This document shows, piece by piece, positions 35,477-43,420 of a DNA stretch of 64,000 nucleotides; position 1 is the stretch's first letter, and each line of letters opens with the position of its first letter. The position numbers and the translations under genes were made by a program. Origin of the DNA: Nitrobacter hamburgensis X14. Its GTDB lineage: Bacteria; Pseudomonadota; Alphaproteobacteria; Rhizobiales; Xanthobacteraceae. Below the pieces are notes generated by a model that was given only the letters and a program-made list of their open reading frames with translations, had not been told where the DNA came from and did no database searches. Where the stretch lies: positions 62,001-126,000 of the forward strand of contig NC_007960.1 of assembly GCF_000013885.1 (NCBI RefSeq), read 5' to 3'.

Positions 35477-36021
35477 TCCGCCGCGCTTACTCACTTGTCG
35501 CGCCGCTCCTCGCTGTCCTCGCCGGCTGCGCCGCACCGACCGCGCCGGTTGTTGACGTGGTGACGCCGGCATCGGAGCCGCTCTACAGTCCGGGGCGCGT
35601 CAAGCCGGGGCGGCTCGAGTATGCGCCGGACCGTTCGACGTTCGCGCCCGTGCTGACCGAGCGCTTCACCTACCCCACGCAGCCGGAGGCGAACGCGGCT
35701 TACCGCAGGCTTGTCGCCAGCGCACCCGCGCAAGGGCACTACCCCGCATCCGTCTGGCTATTCGGCTGCAAGCCCGGCGGCCTGGACGAGGAGACGGCAC
35801 GTGTCACGCGTTATCGCAGCCCCGTGGTGCATTGCGCCACGGACTACCTCGACGCTGCAGGCGGAAGGCTGCGGCGCGAGACGGCGAACTTCTATTATTA
35901 CGGCGTCGTCTGGAACATGCAGCCGGTCCACCCTCCTTTGACCGCGGCGCCTTGGTTTAATCGGGAGGCTTCACCGAAAGATTTTTGGTGGTGGGTGCCG
36001 GGCCGACCCCGTTACGAGTAG
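35473..36021 (+). CDS. lipoprotein of unknown function
   Basis: A 182-residue lipoprotein: signal SLVAPLLAVLAGC with lipobox LAGC, then a mostly polar mature part ending in Trp-rich DFWWWVPGRPRYE. Two further cysteines (LFGCKPG, VVHCATD) may pair. The GTG at 35473 overlaps the previous stop. I recognise no family; co-directional position in the transfer gene set implies a cell-envelope role in conjugation. Confidence 0.72.
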   Translation: MIRRAYSLVAPLLAVLAGCAAPTAPVVDVVTPASEPLYSPGRVKPGRLEYAPDRSTFAPVLTERFTYPTQPEANAAYRRLVASAPAQGHYPASVWLFGCKPGGLDEETARVTRYRSPVVHCATDYLDAAGGRLRRETANFYYYGVVWNMQPVHPPLTAAPWFNREASPKDFWWWVPGRPRYE

Positions 36022-36062
36022 GGTCGCGCCGTGGAAGCATCGGTGGCATCGACACATCAAAT

Positions 36063-36080
36063 ACAATATATTAGATGTTG
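36063..36080. promoter_or_regulatory. AT-rich element, second copy
   Basis: ACAATATATTAGATGTTG, 16 of 18 identical to the element at 33354-33371, here just upstream of the gene that starts near 36.1 kb and immediately followed by GGGAGG. It may mark an internal promoter. Confidence 0.45.
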
Positions 36081-36141
36081 GGAGGCAGCAGCGAGTGCCC
36101 TGCCCGCCCGCCGGGCCCTTTGCTCTGTTGCCGCGAGCCTG

Positions 36142-36696
36142 ATGATGATGATGATCGAGATCGTCGGCGCCGTCGAGGCGCGGCCATTGACACCAGACCC
36201 CGGCGCCTGGCGGCCGATGGCTTACGCCGACCTGCAGCGGCCTTCCGCGCAGGCCGCCACCTACCTCGACATCTGGAAGGACGCCGTCGACTCCAACAAC
36301 CGCGCCTATGCGGCGGCGGGAGACCGACGCTTCACCGCGGGCAACGCGCCGGCGACGGAAGCTCATTTTGTGATTTGGAGCACGCGCCGCTCGGTTGTCC
36401 TCAGCGTCCTCGATACAGCGCCTGGATGCACGGTGAAGCAGGTGGGCGTCCACGCGCACGCGACCGTCAAACTCTGTCCGACGCGGGTCGCGATCTACGA
36501 GGGCATTCAGGTCCGCACGATGGACGCGGGCCGCTCGTGCTTCCTGGAGCTCGCACCGGGTGCGCCGCCTGACCCCGCCGCGTCGGTTGCCTACGCGTCT
36601 TACGATGTCGCAGCCAGAACGCTTAAAACCGGGATGATCCTTGACCACCGGGCTGTGGAGGGGTGTTCACTCGACATCCCGCTCCATCGCCAATGA
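36142..36696 (+). CDS. exported protein of unknown function
   Basis: The mature part starts around RPLTPDPGAWRPMAYADLQR and has four cysteines (PGCTVKQVG, VKLCPTR, RSCFLEL, EGCSLDI) and no recognised family. The start is unclear. The ATG at 36142 begins a run of four ATGs within a hydrophobic stretch that looks like the second half of a signal peptide. A GTG at 36031 and a CTG at 36100 are alternatives, and the strong GGGAGG at 36080-36085 points to a start near 36095 in another frame, so a small frameshift in the leader is possible. Confidence 0.55.
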   Translation: MMMMIEIVGAVEARPLTPDPGAWRPMAYADLQRPSAQAATYLDIWKDAVDSNNRAYAAAGDRRFTAGNAPATEAHFVIWSTRRSVVLSVLDTAPGCTVKQVGVHAHATVKLCPTRVAIYEGIQVRTMDAGRSCFLELAPGAPPDPAASVAYASYDVAARTLKTGMILDHRAVEGCSLDIPLHRQ

Positions 36697-36722
36697 CTCG
36701 CCTCGAAGAGGGAAAGCCGCAA

Positions 36723-37205
36723 ATGCAGTGCCGCCGCCTCCGTTTTCTCACCGCCTGCTTCCTCGCCCTCGCCTACGCCGCGCCCGCAACGGCTGCCGAA
36801 GCCGCGTTCGCCTACAAGACGTCTTACCGGAACGTCGCCGAGGACCCGGACCATGTCTGGACGGGCACCGCGCTCGCCCCCACGGCGAAGGGAACGGTGA
36901 CCATCCACGAGTACCAGCTGCGCACGGCCCATGGCGACTGGCTGATCTCGCAGATCTGGAACGAGGACTGTTCGTCGGGCGCTTGCCCCACGCGGCTCGT
37001 CAGGATCGGAGAGGACGGCCATCGAACCGTTGCCGTTGACGACATGATGCACCAGGTCGTGCCGCCCGATGACCCGCGCTTCGCGACTACGCCGATGTCG
37101 GACGCGCAGAAGACGTTCGCGCGGCGACCCTTCGCGCTAAGCGAGGACGGCAAGACGCTTGTAAACGGCGACTATAAGTTCGAGGTCGCAGGGGCAAAGC
37201 CATGA
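36723..37205 (+). CDS. exported protein of unknown function
   Basis: A 160-residue secreted protein: signal peptide RFLTACFLALAYAAPATAA, then a beta-rich domain (FAYKTSYRNVAEDP, GTVTIHEYQLRTAHGDWLIS) and one cysteine pair (EDCSSGACPTRLVRIG). The ATG at 36723 follows GAGGG. It overlaps the next gene by 4 bases (ATGA). No family recognised; it belongs to the same accessory transfer set. Confidence 0.7.
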   Translation: MQCRRLRFLTACFLALAYAAPATAAEAAFAYKTSYRNVAEDPDHVWTGTALAPTAKGTVTIHEYQLRTAHGDWLISQIWNEDCSSGACPTRLVRIGEDGHRTVAVDDMMHQVVPPDDPRFATTPMSDAQKTFARRPFALSEDGKTLVNGDYKFEVAGAKP

Positions 37206-37894
37206 CGATCCGCGCGGCCGTTCGCCAAACGCTCTTTGACGCCGCGCTCATTCTCTGCCTTTCCGCCGCCGCGGCCTTCGCAGGACAGTCTGCCGCGAGC
37301 CTGACGGCCGCTGGCATCCCCTCAAATTGCGCGGACTTCGCAGCGAAGGTATCGAGCAGCGAGGGCAATTTCGGCACCACCAATCAGTATGGCTGCCTCG
37401 GTGCGTTTCAATTCTGCCCGGGCACCTTCGAGCGCTATTACAACGACAGCGCGCAGAGCTTTCTCAACAGCCCATCCGCGCAGACCGCTGCATGGACGCA
37501 GTACGAACAAAACTCGTGGAGCCAGGCGCAGAAGAACGGTCTGACCTCGCTTGTCGGCCAACAGGTCTGTTCAGGGGGAAAGTGCGCCACCATCGATCAA
37601 TCGGCGATCCTCATGGCATGCCAATTCGGCTGCGGCCCGAAAGGCAAGCTCGCCAACTACGCCGCGGGCGGCGATTGTAGCGCGCGCAACGTCAAGGACG
37701 GCAATGGCGTGAGCGTCTGCACCTACCTGATGCGCGGCGCCGGCTATGACGCTTCGTGTTTTACCGGACAGCAGTCGACCGTCTGTGTGCAGTCTCCCAG
37801 CGGTCCCGGCGACTTCCCGACTACGACGGGAATCGCCGCGAATCCGCCGGCCGCCGACAGCGCCTCCGTCGTAGTGTCGCCGAGCGACGTCTAG
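37202..37894 (+). CDS. secreted lysozyme-like protein
   Basis: A 230-residue exported protein with a signal peptide to about residue 28. Residues 42-110 resemble a lysozyme-like muramidase: VSSSEGNFGTTNQYGCLGAF has a candidate catalytic Glu54, followed by QFCPGTFERYY. Several cysteine pairs (VCSGGKC, ACQFGC) suggest disulfides. It closes the plus-strand accessory set, so the T4SS locus has a GH23 enzyme at one end and this second candidate murein hydrolase at the other. Activity is inferred from the motif only. Confidence 0.68.
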   Translation: MTIRAAVRQTLFDAALILCLSAAAAFAGQSAASLTAAGIPSNCADFAAKVSSSEGNFGTTNQYGCLGAFQFCPGTFERYYNDSAQSFLNSPSAQTAAWTQYEQNSWSQAQKNGLTSLVGQQVCSGGKCATIDQSAILMACQFGCGPKGKLANYAAGGDCSARNVKDGNGVSVCTYLMRGAGYDASCFTGQQSTVCVQSPSGPGDFPTTTGIAANPPAADSASVVVSPSDV

Positions 37895-39023
37895 CTGTTC
37901 AAATAACACGCCGGTGTTCGCTGCCTCAACATGGCGCTATACGATTAGGCCGAAGGACTGAGACGAAAGTCGGCGACGCTTGTTTCGGCGGGCTGGGACG
38001 TTGCGCCGGCGAAGCCCGTTGAAGCGCTGGCCGACCGGGTGATTGCGAACTTGCTGATATCGACGCAGCTCGAACGCGATACGCCGAGACCGGTCGGCTT
38101 CGCCCCCCCCCGGCGGCACTGATGACGCCTAACGAGCGGCTCGCCGCTACGAAGGGCACGATCCGCTCTCGATCAAGATCGAGAGCCTTAACGTAGTTAT
38201 ATTGGCGTCCACAATGACGATGATCGCCTTGCGCCAAAAGCTGACCTTGCAGAGTTGCTACTCAAATATCGCATTAGGGCCGGGAGCAGACAGTCCGGTC
38301 ATGGAGAAATCTGGCGGTAAGCGGCCATTCTCCAATCGACCTAATCTGGGTCATTCCACGCCTACTCAGCCTTTCCTGGAAGCGGCCTTCCGTTCATATG
38401 GCACACGCCCGTGCGAACGACTGAGTGTGGGACTTAGTGCTCGGTCGGCTTTGGAGCGATAGGGTGAGGATATCAGACACCGGGCAGCCGTGTAACGCGT
38501 CGTCCGCAGCTGCCAACGTTGTTGACGTTCATGGCCCCCTATCCGATCGTCGGAACCGGTCTTTCGTTCATGTGGATTTCGCACACTTGAATGCCCAGAC
38601 TTGTCTGGGAGGCTGGCAGGTTTGGCCATGCAGCATCGAGAAATCGGCCATTCGCCTGCGATGAATTCCAAATAAGATCTGCTATCCTCCGATCCCGCCG
38701 CTCATCCAGTTCGGCGGACCATGTCCAAAAGGCGTTCAAAGAACTCAGGAAGCGCCTCATCAGGGGCGAGGGCGTCGGAGACGATGGGCGAGATTCCGCG
38801 GCGCGCCCCGGCTCCGCAATGGATCGAGCAAATTTCGTCTTCGGTCGCTTCCTTGAATGGCGGAACGGCAGGTTGATTTCGGAATGCGCGGCCCAGATCG
38901 GGCGAGATAATGCCGCGTACATGAAAAAGTCCTCAAATCGGATCGTACGATAAGACAAATACAACTTGAGAGGGCGACGAATATCGTTCAATTTCTCATC
39001 CGAGCGGGGGGAATAAGGGCACG
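37895..39023. other. 1.1-kb gap between transfer genes and defence island
   Basis: No gene I can support. Overlapping frames on both strands near 38366-39030 look partly protein-like but lack ribosome sites and families. A plus-strand stretch at about 37950-38120 reads like a gene remnant and ends at a run of nine C. A near-perfect hairpin lies at 38165-38186. The mixture suggests decayed DNA at the junction of two modules. The ABC-3C promoter should lie in the last 100 bp. Confidence 0.4.
38165..38186. repeat. perfect inverted repeat, 10-bp arms
   Basis: GCTCTCGATC, two bases, GATCGAGAGC. No T-run follows on either strand, so it is not an obvious terminator. It may be an operator or a mobile-element relic. 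Confidence 0.6.
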
Positions 39024-40037
39024 ATGGCATTCAATGAAGATCGTCTCATCCTGAATCTGACGGATAGCGAGCTCGAAGACCTGATCAAGAAGTGGGTTGC
39101 ATGCCTCAAGGACAGCTATGTCGGGTTCGAACGCCCCACGCAATCTGCAGACATGGGCCGAGATGCTGTCGGCTTTCTGTCACCGCAGCGGTACGATGGC
39201 GAATGGCATAATTATCAGTGTAAGCACCTCAAGGCACCGCTTGGAAAGGCGGACTTCACGATCGAGCTCGGCAAAATCTTCCACTATGCTTGCCGAGGAG
39301 AGTTCACGCCCCCGACGAAATACATCTTCGTTTGCCCCAACTCTGCGGTGAGAGACGTCAAGAAGGTCATCGACAGGCCATCCTTGATCGCCGATTTCGT
39401 GGTGGAGCACTGGGATAAGTATTGCCTCAACGGCATATCAAAAACCGCCTCCCCGCTGACTCCGGAGATAGAGGCCGCCATCCGAGCATACGCGTTCGAA
39501 CACGTCGAACTATGGAAGGCGAGCGAGCTTGTTGAGCAACCGCGGATGCGGGCGGTGCTCAACGAACACCTGGACATTGATCCGGGCGAGGCTCCCCGTG
39601 TTCATGTCGACGAGGTTCCGGAAGAGGTCGCCGACGAAGAGATGGCCTATGTCACCCAACTCGTGGCGGTGTTCGCTGCTGAAAGTGGGACTGCGTTGGC
39701 GGACTATGCGGCGGTTGTGGTGCACGCCACTTATGGTCCGCAAATCGTCAATGCCCGCCGTCGCTATCTTGAACGCAAGGCGTTTCGGCGCCATTTCCGT
39801 GACAATCTTCCTGCAAACCAGATCGACAATGTCGACGAGGATGTGCACGAGACCGTGATCGATCGATATCACGCGTTGGAAAGAGCGCGGCTCTTCGAGA
39901 GGCTTAATGAAGTTATGAGTGCGGCCTCCACAGTACAGATTACAGGCCCCCTCGGCCGGCACAATCGCGTAACCCCAAGCGTAAAGCAGGGCGTCTGCCA
40001 TCATTTTGCGAACGTAGGTAGAATGCCTTGGGCATGA
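39024..40037 (+). CDS. ABC-3C system effector with Mrr-like nuclease domain
   Basis: A 337-residue protein. Residues 15-120 form a restriction-endonuclease-like domain of the Mrr type: GRDAVGF supplies Asp47 and WHNYQCKH supplies the Q-x-K pair (Gln65, Lys67). Residues 210-337 look like the C-terminal domain of ABC-three-component (ABC-3C) effectors (YVTQLVAVFAAES, FRDNLPANQIDNVDEDVHE, VKQGVCHHFANVGRMPWA). In these predicted conflict systems the effector is held and triggered by a middle component and an ABC ATPase, both encoded next with overlapping reading frames. AAGGG precedes the ATG. Antiphage function is inferred from the family. Confidence 0.82.
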   Translation: MAFNEDRLILNLTDSELEDLIKKWVACLKDSYVGFERPTQSADMGRDAVGFLSPQRYDGEWHNYQCKHLKAPLGKADFTIELGKIFHYACRGEFTPPTKYIFVCPNSAVRDVKKVIDRPSLIADFVVEHWDKYCLNGISKTASPLTPEIEAAIRAYAFEHVELWKASELVEQPRMRAVLNEHLDIDPGEAPRVHVDEVPEEVADEEMAYVTQLVAVFAAESGTALADYAAVVVHATYGPQIVNARRRYLERKAFRRHFRDNLPANQIDNVDEDVHETVIDRYHALERARLFERLNEVMSAASTVQITGPLGRHNRVTPSVKQGVCHHFANVGRMPWA

Positions 40038-40522
40038 GTGTGCTCGTGACCCCGCCGCAGTTGTTCAACACGCCCCTCGAAGCCGGCGTTCGAGCGCTGC
40101 TGGTCCTCGATGCCTTCGCGCCGCAAGCTTTCGACCTCGCCACTCTGTCACTGCTTGACTATTATGTAGTTCACACCGGAGATGCCGGCGGGCCTCCTAG
40201 CATTCATCCCGAAAATGCGGCGCGCGCGGGCGAATATTTCGTCCGGCGTCATCTCGTCGAAGAAGGGCTGCTCCTCATGGCTCGGGCATCGCTGGTGGAG
40301 CAGGTATTCGGAAACGACGGCATCACATTTCAAGCCCATGAAACCGCGACCGCGATGATCGACTTGTTCGGGAGCTCCTACAATCGCCGCCTAGCCGAAG
40401 CGGCACGTTGGCTGGCCGAAGAGGCCACTGCCCAAGGAAACGACTGGTTTTTCCAAAAACTCAGGGACAGCCTAGAGCGTTGGTCACATGAGATTGTCGG
40501 AGGGGCCAGCGACAATGGCTGA
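40034..40522 (+). CDS. ABC-3C middle component
   Basis: A 162-residue, largely helical protein beginning LVTPPQLFNTPLEAGVRALL, the usual opening of ABC-3C middle components (a winged-helix-like adaptor). The ATG at 40034 overlaps the effector stop (ATGA), and its own stop overlaps the ATPase start, so the three are co-translated. It probably links effector and ATPase. Confidence 0.78.
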   Translation: MSVLVTPPQLFNTPLEAGVRALLVLDAFAPQAFDLATLSLLDYYVVHTGDAGGPPSIHPENAARAGEYFVRRHLVEEGLLLMARASLVEQVFGNDGITFQAHETATAMIDLFGSSYNRRLAEAARWLAEEATAQGNDWFFQKLRDSLERWSHEIVGGASDNG

Positions 40523-42383
40523 CCGTCGCCGAATTATCATCGACAAACTCGCCTTCACGGGCCCTGAGCGCGGGCCGATAGAGGTGTCATTCCAGTCTGG
40601 AGTCAACATCATTTGGGGGGCGTCCAACAGCGGGAAGTCGTTCGTACGGAAGTCGATCGACTACCTTCTGGGAGGCGACCTTCCGACACTCCCTCCTGAA
40701 GGCCAGGGGGTGGACAACTACCTTTTGTGGCTGACGCTTCCCGGTGGCCGGCCGGTCACGCTGCGCGCCTCGGCACTGGGCGGCGACATCTACAAAGCCG
40801 AGGGCCATCTCTATGCTGTTGACCAGAATTCGCCGGGGTACGAATCCTTCTCGCGCAAGCACGTCACTTCCCCGAACATCTCGCGTTTCCTGCTTTCTCA
40901 GGTGGGTTTCCGCGAAGCCCTTCTTCTAAAGAACGAACGGGCCGAAAAGTCACCCTTCTCTCTCCGCCTGCTGATGCGATATCTTCTCGTGGATGAAACG
41001 AGAATGATCGACGAGAAGAGCCTCCTGCTCGCCTATCACATAGCGATCACTTCCGAGGACAAGAGCCTGCTTAAGTTCCTGCTGACCGGGATCGATGGGG
41101 CGTCGATTCCGCAAGTACGCTCTGGCGACCAGCTGAAGGCGGCAAAAGAGGCAAAGATCGAACTCCTCTCGCAAATGGCCGACCAGCTGCGCAAACTCAT
41201 CGACGATACAGTTGAAACCGCAACTGTCGTTGCCGAGCTCACCCAAGCAGAACGCGAAAAAGCCGAGCTCCTAGAGGTTGTGAACGAACGCCAAGATAGC
41301 CTGGATACGCTTTCCGCAGAGGAGAGGTCACTCGCTGCAGACATTCGAGCCTATCATGCCCGCATCGCGGAGCTCAAAGCTCTCATCATCCGGTTCGATG
41401 AACTCGCGAGCGTCTACGCGTCTGATATCGAGCGTCTCGATGGGTTGGAGGAGGGTGGCTTTCTCCTGCAGCGTTTCGCGACGATAAATTGCCCGCTTTG
41501 CGGAGCGCTGCCCCAACACCAGCAGCACGATCATGGCCTTGGCGGGATTGAAGAGCAGCGTCACGCCGTCGAGCTAGAGATTGATAAGATCCGTGTCGAA
41601 GCGCGCGACCTCGCCGCGGCCATTGCCGATGCCAAATCAGAAATAGATAGTGTCGAGAACCTGATCGCCATCGCGGAGCAAGAACTCGAAAGGCATCGGC
41701 TCGCACGCAAGGAGGCCGAGCAACAGGAAATCAGCGCACGCTCGATCTTCAAAAGCGCCAGCGAGCGTTGCGAGAGGTTCGAGGTCGACCTGGATAATCG
41801 CCAGCGACTGTCCGAACTCGAACAACATGTGGCCCGTATCAACGCCGAAAGCGTGAGGTCGCGTCCACGTGCCGACGGGCTCGACGTCAATCTCGACCTC
41901 TCGACGAGCGAAGCGCATGAGCTCTCAACCGCCGTACGCGCTGTCCTCACGGCATGGAATTATCCTGGAGCCCAAGCCGTACACTTCGAAAAGGGCGATC
42001 AGGACATAGTCGTCGATGGCAAGCGCCGACGCGACAATGGCGCAGGAGTCCGCGCACTGCTGCACGCCGCCTTCAAGGTTGGCGTGCTAGTCTACTGCAT
42101 TGAAAAGGGAAGACCCCATCCGGGCTTTATAATCCTGGACTCGCCGCTGCTGGCCTATCGCCCTGCCGAGGAAACTCGCTTTGGGGATCTTGGCGATGAC
42201 GATCTCGCATTGCGAAACGCCGACGTTGCCACCCATTTCTACCGACACCTGAACGGGCTCTCTGACAAGGCGCAGTTCATCATAGTCGAGAACCACAAGT
42301 CTGATCAGGACGTGGTCAAGCCGTACCATAATTATCAGTTCACCAAGAACCCTCAGGCCGGCCGTATAGGTCTTTTCGTCTAG
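40515..42383 (+). CDS. ABC-3C ATPase, DUF3732/SMC-like
   Basis: A 622-residue ABC ATPase of the SMC/Rad50-like type (DUF3732). Walker A is WGASNSGKSF (Lys41). A long coiled coil (about 200-330 and 335-460) is interrupted by CPLC (Cys326, Cys329), which resembles a Rad50 zinc hook. The second nucleotide half has the signature-like DNGAGVRALLHAAF, Walker B FIILDSPLL and the switch IIVENH. It should sense a nucleic-acid structure and gate the nuclease effector. The ATG at 40515 is chosen over 40488 for its position relative to GGAGGGG and the overlap with the middle component. Confidence 0.85.
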   Translation: MADRRRIIIDKLAFTGPERGPIEVSFQSGVNIIWGASNSGKSFVRKSIDYLLGGDLPTLPPEGQGVDNYLLWLTLPGGRPVTLRASALGGDIYKAEGHLYAVDQNSPGYESFSRKHVTSPNISRFLLSQVGFREALLLKNERAEKSPFSLRLLMRYLLVDETRMIDEKSLLLAYHIAITSEDKSLLKFLLTGIDGASIPQVRSGDQLKAAKEAKIELLSQMADQLRKLIDDTVETATVVAELTQAEREKAELLEVVNERQDSLDTLSAEERSLAADIRAYHARIAELKALIIRFDELASVYASDIERLDGLEEGGFLLQRFATINCPLCGALPQHQQHDHGLGGIEEQRHAVELEIDKIRVEARDLAAAIADAKSEIDSVENLIAIAEQELERHRLARKEAEQQEISARSIFKSASERCERFEVDLDNRQRLSELEQHVARINAESVRSRPRADGLDVNLDLSTSEAHELSTAVRAVLTAWNYPGAQAVHFEKGDQDIVVDGKRRRDNGAGVRALLHAAFKVGVLVYCIEKGRPHPGFIILDSPLLAYRPAEETRFGDLGDDDLALRNADVATHFYRHLNGLSDKAQFIIVENHKSDQDVVKPYHNYQFTKNPQAGRIGLFV

Positions 42384-42408
42384 TTGGCAGAATAGAGGAT
42401 CGCAGCCC

Positions 42409-43296
42409 ATGGCCAACCGGCTGTTCATCATCGGAAACGGGTTCGACCTCCATCACGGGATACCCTCCCGCTACTCCCAGTTCGGCGAATATCTTCTCGC
42501 TGTGGATCCGACGGCATGGCAGATGATCAACGAGTACCTTTATGTCGATGAGGACTTCTGGGCATGCTTCGAAGAGCGCCTGGCATCATTCGACGAGGAC
42601 GCCGTCATCAACCATGCCGAACAGTTTCTGGTGGGCTACGGCGCCGACGACTGGAGCGACGCCTATCATCACGATTTCGAGTATGAGATCGAACAGGTCG
42701 TAGATGCCCTCTCGAGAAAGCTACGCGATCATTTCGCCGCCTGGATCCGCCAACTTCCGCCGCCTATCCCAGACACGTATTCACCAGTGCGATGCATAGA
42801 TCCCGGCGCGCTCTATCTCACTTTCAACTACACTCCTACGCTCGAGGCCACCTACGGCGTGCCGTCGGCGAACGTGCTGCACATACACGGGAACGCTACT
42901 ATCCCGAGCGACCAGATCGTGCTCGGCCACGGCTGGGAACGTCTGGAGGAGGAGAAGCTGTCGCCCAAGGTCCACGAGGACACGGACACGAGGGTCGCTG
43001 GCGGCTATCAGCTGATCGACGGCTACTTCTCCGGCACCTTCAAGCCGACCGACGACATCCTCTGCCGCAACGCCGCCTTCTTCAGCGGTATCACCAACAT
43101 TGATGAGGTCCTCGTGCTCGGTCACTCGCTCTCGGACGTCGATGTGGCCTATCTCCACGAGGTCATCCGGAGCATTCGACCCTACGCCACATGGACGGTA
43201 AGCTACCACGGGAGTCCGGTCGGAGAGGTGGAGCGCATGGGGAGGCTTGGCGTTTCACCGGCGCTCTCGCGGTTCTGTCCATTATCGCTTTTGTGA
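42409..43296 (+). CDS. AbiH-family abortive infection protein
   Basis: A 295-residue protein of the AbiH family: the N-terminal LFIIGNGFDLHHGIPSRYSQ, the central LTFNYTPTLEATYG with HIHG nearby, and LGHSLSDVDVAYLHEV near the C-terminus. AbiH proteins (first known from lactococcal plasmids) protect against phage in an unknown way; the conserved His/Asn/Asp suggest a nucleotide- or sugar-binding enzymatic fold. It begins 25 bp after the ABC-3C ATPase in the same direction, so it is either a fourth component or an independent system sharing the transcript. Confidence 0.85.
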   Translation: MANRLFIIGNGFDLHHGIPSRYSQFGEYLLAVDPTAWQMINEYLYVDEDFWACFEERLASFDEDAVINHAEQFLVGYGADDWSDAYHHDFEYEIEQVVDALSRKLRDHFAAWIRQLPPPIPDTYSPVRCIDPGALYLTFNYTPTLEATYGVPSANVLHIHGNATIPSDQIVLGHGWERLEEEKLSPKVHEDTDTRVAGGYQLIDGYFSGTFKPTDDILCRNAAFFSGITNIDEVLVLGHSLSDVDVAYLHEVIRSIRPYATWTVSYHGSPVGEVERMGRLGVSPALSRFCPLSLL

Positions 43297-43420
43297 GCCC
43301 ATGGGTTAAATTGCTCTGGCTTCAACGCGCGAGGAGCGAACAGGCAATGTCGGTGATTCACCTGACCTGTATAGGCCTCAGCCTCACAACCTCGAGGCAC
43401 GCGAAACTGAGGATGTAGGG

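Noticed and set aside
20387..37894. A relaxase gene within the transfer region
   Set aside because: None of the proteins shows relaxase His triads or MOB motifs; it must lie outside the window or be absent.
37950..38120. Plus-strand stretch with protein-like composition ending at a C-run
   Set aside because: It is short, preceded by a stop and has no start or recognised motif; it could be a remnant but cannot be named.
38366..39030. Overlapping open frames on both strands (up to 163 codons)
   Set aside because: No start signal or family, and equally plausible frames lie on both strands; kept as gene-poor junction DNA.
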